A stretch of 64,000 bases of DNA from Porodaedalea pini (taxonomy: Eukaryota; Basidiomycota; Agaricomycetes; Hymenochaetales; Hymenochaetaceae). The position numbers and the translations under genes were made by a program. Location: the NCBI GenBank assembly GCA_002794775.1, contig NBAY01000021.1, forward strand, positions 372,001 to 436,000, written 5' to 3'. The notes under the pieces are model-generated. The model was given only the letters and a program-made list of their open reading frames with translations, had not been told where the DNA came from and searched no databases. Below, one piece after another: positions 55,913-64,000 of the stretch. Each line of letters starts with the position of its first letter. Position 1 is the first letter of the stretch.

Positions 55913-57963
55913 TCAATCTTCCTCGCATCCGTTCTGCACTAAATTTCTCTCGATCGTAGGCATAACCTTGTGCACATTGGGTTTGGCTCGTTCGCGCGCA
56001 CGCTCTGCCAAGAATGCTGGCGGAGTCAAACTGACACTCTCCGTCGTAGGTGCTAATGGGTGACTGACATCGTCGACTCCCCGCTGGAGATCGTTGGCAT
56101 TAAACTTGTCCTCGTCAACGATGAAGATGCAACGAATAGCGTGGATAGAAACATGCGGCGCTGCGTGCAAGTGAAGGAAGAATTCGAAATCGCAAGTCAA
56201 AGTGGGCCCTCGATTGACGATAGTCTCGGCCCTGGAGCTGAGTGACTTGTCTGCACCGCGAGCATTCGTTGGGTAGAAACGACTGTACTGGCCTTTACCG
56301 AAAATCACGAGGGTCAGCTTGGGCTTGTAGACCGTCAGTCCACGAGAGCGTTCCTGATCTTCACAACCTTAGCTTTCCACACTTGCTGGGTCTGACTCTC
56401 TGAAACGCCACCACGGAACACAACGACGAACTCTGGGAAAGCTTTCGTACCATCTTTGCATTCATTGGGCTGCTGTATCATCATCTTGACGTTTGTGACC
56501 GTCTACCAAGACAAAATTAGCAACAAATACAGGATGGTATACCGTCGAGCATGCGCACCTCTCTCTTATACTCCTGCAAAGCCAAGCTCCCCGGGTACCG
56601 CATGAAGTCAATGTCGCAACTCGCGACGACGGCTACGAACGACGGTATTCCGTTCAGGCATCCGACACCCGAGGGCGTCATATCCATCCTCAGAAACATA
56701 TTATTCTTCGACCAACATAGAGAGCCCGGCTCTAGCGAAAGATTACTTCCCCTAAGCATATTGCTCAACTTCAGGGCGAGGTTCAAAAAGTACTGGTCCT
56801 GGCCCTCCTTTCTCCTGATGTTCGACATCATTGTACAAATAGACGATTTGCCGAGTTCCATGTCGTATGTTGTTCTCAGTCCGGTGGAGATGTCTTTAGT
56901 TTTGTTTGACAGGAGCCTAAGAATCGTTACTACCTTGCTGCGTCCGAGATAGGTCATTGAGATCCTGACTCTCCTGTAAAACTTCACCGGAATGGTCGAT
57001 CCGTGCGACTGACGAACAGATTCAAATGTGGTGTGGGTTGGACGCGAGTAGGGTGCATAAAATGCGTTGATGTACCAATTGACATTGACCTGGCGAATCG
57101 TTGCGGAAGGTCCTTTCAGAAACATCAGGTTGACACCAGGCTGTAGTGGTGACTGGGACTGCTCGTACAAGCTCGGATAAAAGTAGTACGTGTTCTTTCC
57201 TCCGGTGCATACGGCTGTGCGAACCGCATACGAAGTGCCGACGAGATTGAATGCGGGTAAGACAGGGATGAGGCTGTAGTTGAGATCGTCTCCTTGAAGG
57301 GATCTAAGACAATCCCGTGGTCAAAACACTGACATTTTTAGTGAATGATAATGAAACGCACCGAGCAAGCCCCACAGAACTCAATTCTATAGGGTGAAGT
57401 AACTTCACAGTGTAGGCGTTTCCATCTGAATATGGTTCCCCTTCTCCACCGTCATACATTGTGACCGTGGCTGAGAAGCTTTGTAGCATCGTTTTCCTCG
57501 TGATGAGCCTTTGAGCGCCATCATGTGCGATCTTATGGACGAATGGTGCGAGCTCCTTTGATCTTTGAAAGAGATCTATAAGCCGGGCTTGAAGCTCCCT
57601 TTCCTCCGAACGAAAGGCTGGCTCAATCTTGATGCTGCAATCGTACAACATGACATTGTCGAAGTAGTTGAGCTCGAAGAAGTTCGCTCGTAAGGTGATC
57701 ATGGCACTGTGTTTGCCGAAGCCAGGTCGCACTACCTTGTCGGAGACCAATGCCGAGAGGGATTTGAAACGAGAAACGAAATCGATGAGATCACAGTCAT
57801 TGAGGCGATCGTTAGGTTCCGCCTGGCCAGGTCGGAAAAAGTTGCCTACAGGACCGATGGTATCCCGGCCTAGGTCAGCGTATAAGCCACCAGACGTTGC
57901 TGGACCTTCGCGAGTACGGAATGATGTACCGGGGCCACGTCTACGTCCGCGAGAGTTATCCAT
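55913..57963 (-). pseudogene. Argonaute-like gene, truncated, missing most of PAZ and MID, with degenerate PIWI
   Basis: ATG 57963 (MDNSRGRRRGPGTS), an RG-rich N-terminus usual for fungal Argonautes. The N domain follows (MITLRANFFELNYFDNVMLY), then after an intron near 57360-57328 the linker (LIPVLPAFNLVGTSYAVRTA) and the first PAZ strand (ISMTYLGRSKV). The sequence then jumps to the end of MID (GKSSICTMMSNIRRKEGQDQ) and PIWI: QYFLNLALKLSNMLRGSNLS, FLRMDMTPSGVG with the first catalytic Asp, FVAVVASCDIDFMRYPGSLA with LQEYKREV, then VVFRGGVSESQ, where the usual FRDGVSE Asp is Gly. A frameshift near 56337 precedes LVIFGKGQYSRFYPTNARGA and CDFEFFLHLH, DEDKF, and LTPPAFLAERAR, where the last His/Asp position is Glu. 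An intact homologue would be an RNAi effector that binds small RNAs; this copy should neither anchor guide 3' ends nor slice. Confidence 0.8.
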
Positions 57964-58845
57964 GATGATCCCCGAATGAAGAGGCTTCGTTTGGCGAGCT
58001 CGTTTTGAGCGAGAACTTGAGGTGAAGATGGAGTTCTGCTCAAGCAATAGAGGGTCTCTCATACAGAAGGTGATCACGACCGAGGGGCATCGCAGTAAAG
58101 CGCAGCGCTTGCACCGCCGAGCCTTTCTCCACTAGTCTTCACCTGCGCATTTTGTTCAAAAATAAGGAACTGTGCAACAATGAAATTGCGCTTACTTCAT
58201 AGATTCACCGATAAGAGCCTGGGCTCTGTTAGGCAGCAGAAGATTCTGTCCGTGAAAGCGTGAAGGGAACTGCGTAGAAGGTGTGCGGAATTCCGTACTG
58301 ATGCCCGTGGAAGATGGAATGATTTTACACATTTCCTGTTGAGAGTCGATGAGTAACATCGCTCGATTAGGTAGTTTCTGTCATTCCCAGCCGCGTTCCC
58401 AGCCTCAATTCCCATTTCCGGATAAGCATATATTCTGCGATCTGCACAGTCTGCCACCTCAGTCTTGTACACTACATCGACTGAGGTGAGCGGCTCATTA
58501 CTATTCACTTTCATTATATTCACGCATACCATTATAGTATATATTCTACACAGGTACATTCTACGAGTCTTGTACACTACATCGACTGAGTATTATATAT
58601 TCTACACAGATTCCAAAAGGTTATGAGCCTTGCGTCTTAAGCCGCTGCACTTACCTCAATCAATTCGAAACCCGTTGATGCAAACCAGAGGACAATGAGC
58701 TAGGAATAACCTACCCCTCCCTTCCTTTGATTTAGACCCATGGCATTCGAACTGAACACCAAGTGTAGAAAGCTGAACCCTGTCTTCGACGATAGAGAGT
58801 GAGGTGGCACTGCTGAATCATATCAACCATTGATCCCTTAGTTCA
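57964..58845. other. Upstream region of the Argonaute-like gene; partial duplication at 58461-58610
   Basis: AGTCTTGTACACTACATCGA occurs at 58461 and again at 58566, and ATATTCTACACAG also occurs twice (near 58541 and 58597), indicating a small tandem duplication. No gene recognised. Confidence 0.5.
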
Positions 58846-60018
58846 TTGACATCCCTATCAGATACTGACACTGCTTCTGATATGTTGTATGCCAAACCTT
58901 ACATGGTCAGCTCTCAAGTTTCCTCTAGAATCCTATCACCGACATTTTTGACTCAAGCACAGTCAGCCGCACCTTCTCTGGTACCTACCAAAAAATCACT
59001 TCCAGTCCTACCTAGCTGCCCTCCTTCCCCATTAGGACTCTTCATGAACTCTAGCAATGTGACATCTGCACATTCAACAACCATGACACAATGCAAGCAT
59101 TCAGAGGACTATTGCATCAAAGAGTTTAGCTCCAAAAATCATCTTAAAGTGACTGGGTCAAATTTCTTTGCTTGAAAAAGCATTCAAGAAATCATTCTGA
59201 TCAGTAACAACTGGTTCAGGCACGCAACTGGAATGCTACCATGGCCGAACCCAGCTGACAGTCTAGAAGAATTTGAGAGCTGGTATCGAGTCAACATGCT
59301 TGCCAAGGGTCAATTAGTGCTCAACATTCATTCCTCTTTATATGCTGAACTCTGTCCTAATGTTGTGACTGCTGCAGACCTTTGGAAAACAGTAAATGAT
59401 AGATTCAGTAAATGACCAATCCTGGCAGAAACTGCAGCAAATGTGTGCCTTCATTCAAAATGCATTGAAACTGGCAAATCACTTAGGGATCACATTTTCA
59501 TACTTCATCAGCTTTGAGCTGAGTGTGTTAATTGCAGAATTATTCTTACTTCTCCCAAGTGGCACATGATCATCCTTCAGTCCATTGCTGATCACTCAGA
59601 ATGGAAGCAACTAATGCTGTATGATGTGGTTATGTGCGACCCTGAAGATCTGATTTCTACCCTTGAATTGCAAGAAACCCAAGGTTTTGGTGGAACTAAG
59701 AAATCCAAGTCTGCTCTACAAACCAATACTCAGGGATGTGGTGGCAGACAGGAATGATCAAACAGAGCTCTGTGCCCTAATTGTAAGCACAGCATGCATT
59801 CCATTCAGAACTGTTGGGTGCCAGGTTGGGGAGCTGTACACAAACAGCCTCCAGGATATAGGATCCCTGCAGAACTTCTCAACAAAGAACATGCAAACTG
59901 TACTGCTGAAATCAACACACAAATTGTTGAACTCCAGAAGGAGTGTATGCAAGTAGCAAATGTGGCATCTTCTGTGACACCATCCACTGTGCCTGAAACT
60001 GCCCAGATCGCATCCTCG
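58846..60018 (+). pseudogene. Ty1/copia-type gag relic with CCHC knuckle
   Basis: Protein-like text in broken frames: LPWPNPADSLEEFESWYRVN, ELCPNVVTAADLWKTVNDRF (resembling the UBN2-type gag core), MIILQSIADHSEWKQLMLYD, and CPNCKHSMHSIQNCW, a CX2CX4HX4C zinc knuckle near 59772-59815. Stops near 59174, 59413 and 59755 break it. The part downstream of the knuckle is open to 60023, where a family-A LTR has inserted. No pol is visible before the LTR. Confidence 0.6.
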
Positions 60019-60019
60019 G

Positions 60020-60846
60020 TGTAGGGGGGCAGACTCTTCTAATCTGAAGGGCGATTTGGGCTACGGCTCGTGATCGACCCAAGGGGGACTGCGGTGACTC
60101 AGTATTACCAAGAGGGACAACCTAAGTAGAGCGAGGTTCAAGATATGAAGACTCAGCGATATGGATACCTGCAGGATTCTGGTTGGACCAAGACTCAGGT
60201 GGGTGGAATTGGCACTTGTGGCAGCAGCCGAGGGTGTTTGGTGATTGGGTGGCGGAGTTCTGAGAGTCGGTGACAGAGTTGATGTATACTGTTTTCAGAA
60301 TGAGAGTTGGGCAAGTAGTGCGTAGTAATGCATGTAGTAGATTGCGGTCTAGAGGTCGAGAGGGGACTGTCTGTCTCTGTACTTGTCTCCCTATCTTCTT
60401 ATCTCTGTCTCCAAACTACTGCGAATTTATACTAATTTGAAGCAGAGAAAGTGGTGCAAGACTCAGCCGAGTCTGTGTGAATGGATATGAAGGTGAGTCG
60501 GCGATCGGCCTGTGCACACCACGCAGCCAATCGTTGTGGAGTGATGTTGTAGTATCCAACCTGCTTTCTCATCTCTCACCACTTCACCACTATATCCCAC
60601 GTCCTTGTCCAACTTGCCTAAATCCTCCCACCTGTGCCCACGAGAGTCGGTTGTCCATGTGCTGATCGAGTTTGTATGACATCTGTCCATCCGATCGTGT
60701 CCATACCAAGGATTATAATAAGGGTTGGCCGCCGATTATGAATGAATAAATGGTAATGTTCAGCAGCCGGTAAAGGGAGTCAAAGGAGTAGTGTAAGTGA
60801 GGGGAGAAAGACTCGGCCAGTGTGTAGGCAATGGTTAATCGCTACA
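60020..60846 (-). repeat. Family-A LTR, minus orientation (3' LTR of element 3)
   Basis: Reverse complement of TGTAGCGATTAACC ... CCCCCTACA. On its right it is joined to the 3' internal end of the same family, so it belongs to a minus-strand element. The left flank is TCGG (60016-60019), inside the copia-like gag relic. Confidence 0.9.
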
Positions 60847-61045
60847 TCTCCTGGGGGGCCAGAAAAAAGTGTTTGCAGTGTACATGAGAAGTGGTTGAAT
60901 TGGAAATTAAAGAATGTGTAATGGGCGAGGTTTGGTGCATTCTGTGGTATTTAATGGTGCAAAGAAGAAGAAGAGGTTGATGGTTCACCGATCAATGCCA
61001 AAATTGCACCCTGGAGTTTTGTGATGTGCGCTATCTGCTGCATGA
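60847..61045 (-). mobile_element. 3' internal end of element 3 (family A), cut by an insertion
   Basis: Reverse complement of element 1 positions about 22552-22751, including the serine tract of the 183-aa accessory gene. It stops exactly where a plus-strand LTR begins. The last four bases, ATGA, correspond to ACGA in element 1. The rest of element 3 presumably lies beyond the window. Confidence 0.85.
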
Positions 61046-61871
61046 TGTAGCGATTAACCATCACCTATGCGCCGGCCGAGTCTTTTTCCCCTCACTTACG
61101 CTACTCCTTTGAATCCCTTTACCAGCCACCGAACTTTACCATTTATTCATTCATAATCGGCGGCCGACTCTTCATTATAATTCTTGGTATGAACACGATT
61201 GGACAGAGGGATGTCGCATGAACTCGATCAGCACATGGACGATCAACTCTCATGGGGACAGGTGGAAGGAATTAGGCGAGTAGGACAAGGATGTGGGATA
61301 CGGTTTGTGCAGTGTTGGGAGACAAAAGAGCAGGTTGGGCACTCCAACATCACTCCACGATGATCGGCTGCGTGATGTGTGCAGGCCAATTGCCAACTCA
61401 CTTTCACATCCATTCACACAGACTCAGCTGAGTCTTGCACCGCTTTCTCTGCTTCAGTTTAGTATAAATTCGCAGTAGTTTGTAGGGAGAGATAGACAGA
61501 GATAGGGAGATACAAGACAAGTACAGAGACAGACAGTTCCCTCTCCACCTCCAGACCGCAATCTACTACATGCATTACTACGCACTACTCACCTGACTCT
61601 CATTCTGAAAACAGTATACACCGACTCTCAGAACTCCACCACCCAATCACCGAATGCCCTTGGCTGCTGCCACAAGTGCCGATTCTACCTGCCTGAGTCT
61701 TGGTCCAACTGGAATCCTGCAGGTATCTGTATTGCCAAGTCTTCATATCTCAAACCTCGCTCTACTTAGGTTGTCCCTCTCGGTAATACCGAGTCACTGC
61801 AGTCCCCCTTGGGTCGATCACAAGCTGTAGCCTGAATCGCCCTTCAGATTAGAAGAGTCTGCACCCCTACA
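61046..61871 (+). repeat. 5' LTR of element 4 (family A)
   Basis: 826 bp, TGTAGCGATTAACC ... CACCCCTACA. The palindrome before its TATA box is CTCAGCTGAG. Followed by the same primer-binding site as element 1. Confidence 0.9.
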
Positions 61872-62311
61872 CATTGGAGCCCACCGCGAGGGGGACAAGG
61901 TGCCTCGCCTAAATATCAGGTCGAGGTCTGAAGCTCCTCGGCGCTCTACGCACATACAAGCAAAGGTTCAGGAAGAACCAAGCAACCCACCACCACCACC
62001 TAGAGGATGAGGCTGAGGAAGACCAAGAGGACGTCCACCGACCACAGCCACCCCTCGGATCTTACATGCTCCCAGAGAAGCATCCTCGTCACCATTTCGC
62101 TGATTGGGAACCACCAACCCAGAAAACACACTTCAGGACACCAAGCAACAACAGCCACCCTCAGTAACTGAACCAGGACTCACACAAGAATGAGGATGAT
62201 CAGTTGAACCTAGAAGGATCCTACCTGATCTCATCAAAACACCGATATCACTTCGTATCCCAGGAAGCTTCGTAACCAGCAACAGGTCGCATTTCAGCAT
62301 CGCCAGTACAC
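61872..62311 (+). mobile_element. 5' internal start of element 4 (family A), interrupted by family C
   Basis: Primer site TGGAGCCCACCGCGAGGGGG and the leader/N-terminal gag sequence are nearly identical to 9829-10258. The match ends at CGCCAGTACAC, after which TGTCAGG of a different LTR starts. The remainder of element 4 is presumably downstream of the window. Confidence 0.85.
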
Positions 62312-62507
62312 TGTCAGGACTCAAACTTTTCCCTTCTTTTATTTTCCTTTTATCATTTCTTTTCTTTTAACCACTCCTTTTTATTATAATTAATCATCTT
62401 TCCAATCATTTCCCACACTCCTTTCACATGACCTTCATTCATTCCATTCCACTCCCTTTATGTAATCATAGACAATGGGGCAACTGGTTCTCATGAGGTG
62501 ATCACTG

Positions 62508-62514
62508 TATATAA
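62508..62514 (+). promoter_or_regulatory. TATA box in the family-C LTR
   Basis: TATATAA in ACTGTATATAAGGAAGAGG, about 197 bp into the LTR. Confidence 0.45.
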
Positions 62515-63351
62515 GGAAGAGGAATCGCATCTGAACACCTGTTCTGCTTTTCCTCTTACCTCCGCGATGACCTAGGTGAGACTGTGTCCCCCTCCTGTAG
62601 TAGAGTATATTTTATTAATCCTCTTACCTCCGTGATGACCTAGCCTGAGTACAGCATGTCCTGAATTCCCGCTCGAGTATAGAATGTCCCAGTTGACAGT
62701 CAGCCGAGGCCTGCCCAGTCCGAGTCGTCTCCCAGACTCCTGCCTAACATAAAAGCAGAACCCCACCCAGGCTCATCCCCAGCATACATCATCACTGTCG
62801 ACTCGCCTTCACTCAGTCTAGAGGAGTGTTCCCCTCGATGGACTTGAAGTGTAAACCCCCTAAACGACAACCCTCAACCCTGCCTGGACATTTTTGGATG
62901 TTTGTGTATTACATAAATCTCGCAACTGACTTTTCCTGACCCTGGCTCTCCGCATCTCTCTTTGGTGGAGAAGCCACTTAACTTGGATGTGGGTGACGTT
63001 ATGTGTTCAGTCATCAATGTCATTGTCGATTGTTATCTCTGCCGCATCTTTCCGCCTCATCATCAACTTCACTGACGAACCCGTTCAATGTTGGCATAAC
63101 CCCAGTTCGAACGCACAACCGATCCCCATTCCTCCACTGTCGTCAAGATAGATCTCACCGATGAACAGTGATGGGCCCTTCCTGCGTCAGCCTGTTGGGA
63201 TCCAGACCGACCAAGCTACATTGCGACCAACAATAGCGGTGTTACACACGAGATCTGGTGGAGTGAGATCTGGCATAGCTGGTATTCGACAAACGAAGAA
63301 GGAAGGAGAGCTAGGTGGCCCCCAGCCGTCCCGTCGTCACCTGCACCGACC

Positions 63352-64000
63352 ATGACTACTGCCAACCTACTGCCGACTCCAGGACCATACCAGGAGACCA
63401 ATAGGGACCTGTCACCCCCAACCCCCCCTGAACTCTCGACGCTGACACCCAAACCAGAAATGTCAACAGGAGGCTTCACCCAGCAGCAGATGGAGCAGAT
63501 CGCAGTGATTGTCACAGGCACCTTTGCCCATCAGGTGAACATTGCCCCGGCACCGGTCGCTGCAGCTAACCCCCCGACCCCCAACGTCAACATCGCCCGG
63601 CCACGTGAATTCATGGGCGGCGATGACTATCTAGACTTCAAATGTGAGGTCCTCCTTTTCGTCTCCACAAACCCGAATTGATACCCCACATCAGAGAGTA
63701 AGATATATGTTGCTCTCTCCTACTTGAAGGGAGGCAATGCGGTGACGTGGGCGCAGAACTATGTGGAGGAGTCAACGACAGCTGGCATCGTGACCTTCAC
63801 TGACAGTTGGATAAGATTCCAAGAGCGCTCATTCGATGACCCAAACTGGAAGGAAAAGGCGCTAGCCAAGTTCCAAACCAAGGTTCAGAAGGACCTCACC
63901 ACCGATGAGTTCTTCCAGGATCTCGACGTCATCATCATGAGAGCGGGTCTAATGGACGACAGCATCATCTGTGACCACCTGAAGCGAGCAATGAACATCG
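63352..64000 (+). pseudogene. gag: gag of element 5 (retrotransposon gag/capsid), one TGA, runs off the window
   Basis: ATG 63352 (MTTANLLPTPGPYQETN), a proline-rich N-terminus, then RPREFMGGDDYLDFKCEVLL and FVSTNPN, a TGA at 63679-63681 and, in the same frame, YPTSESKIYVALSYLKGGNA, VTWAQNYVEEST, a FQERSFDDPNWKEKALAKFQ block and TTDEFFQDLDVIIMRAGL up to the end. This is the standard gypsy gag capsid order. Apart from the TGA, where relatives have a sense codon, the frame is open, so this is a relatively young copy. The 3' end lies outside the window. Confidence 0.85.

Larger units (their letters stand above)
62312..64000 (+). mobile_element. Ty3/gypsy element 5 (family C), 5' part
   Basis: The LTR starts at 62312 (TGTCAGGACTCAAAC) inside element 4. 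It has a TATA box (TATATAA, 62508-62514) and a repeated CTCTTACCTCCGYGATGACC (about 62553 and 62620). The right LTR border is uncertain, about 63076 (CTGACG) or just before TGGCATAACCCCAGTTCG near 63092, a candidate primer site. A gag gene follows at 63352. The element continues past the window end. Confidence 0.7.

Noticed and set aside
1..64000. tRNA, rRNA or CRISPR loci
   Set aside because: No cloverleaf, rRNA core sequence or regularly spaced direct-repeat array was seen. The periodic signals found are minisatellites or LTR motifs.

Overview
The window reads as nuclear DNA of a filamentous basidiomycete, most likely an agaricomycete. Host genes are broken by many short GT-AG introns (about 45-70 bp), some with 15-33 nt microexons. 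Several belong to families expanded in agaricomycetes: multi-pass membrane proteins with an N-terminal DUF6533-type segment, a Dal5-like MFS carrier, a PHO85-type cyclin and an HMG-box factor. The repeats are fungal Ty3/gypsy elements. No bacterial, organellar, rRNA, tRNA or CRISPR features were seen.

Layout. 0.9-2.35 kb: a spliced multi-pass membrane protein. 2.42-3.04 kb: a MITE flanked by TA. 3.8-5.9 kb: an MFS transporter. 5.9-8.1 kb: no recognised gene. 8.15-34.28 kb: a retrotransposon block made of an inverted solo LTR, a nearly complete 14.6 kb gypsy element (gag, protease, RT/RNase H, integrase, then about 5 kb of accessory genes), and a second copy that lacks gag and shares an LTR with the first. 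Each copy is also interrupted by a solo LTR of another family. 34.3-39.1 kb: decayed repeats (a 27-bp minisatellite, a broken orphan-family gene, a third solo LTR of the second family, a 369-bp palindrome). 40.6-44.2 kb: a divergent pair, an HMG-box factor (-) and a cyclin (+), both with disrupted frames. 46.0-55.4 kb: FAD monooxygenase, UbiA prenyltransferase, multi-pass membrane protein and O-methyltransferase, a plausible small meroterpenoid-type biosynthetic cluster, with a pogo/Fot1-like MITE inside it. 55.9-58.0 kb: a truncated Argonaute that lacks most of PAZ/MID and one catalytic aspartate. 58.8-60.0 kb: a copia-type gag relic. 60.0-64.0 kb: three nested LTR elements running off the window end.

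The most notable observations are these. (1) LTR insertions with 4-bp target duplications fall on N-CG-N sites. (2) The gypsy element carries accessory genes, including an antisense gene with a textbook Zn2Cys6 cluster and a sense gene behind its own TATA box. (3) Its LTRs contain a CGGCCG-centred palindrome just upstream of the TATA box. (4) The Argonaute is degenerate. (5) The UbiA/FMO/OMT neighbourhood may be a biosynthetic cluster. Differences between element copies are mostly CpG to TpG/CpA transitions, which suggests a methylated and silenced region.
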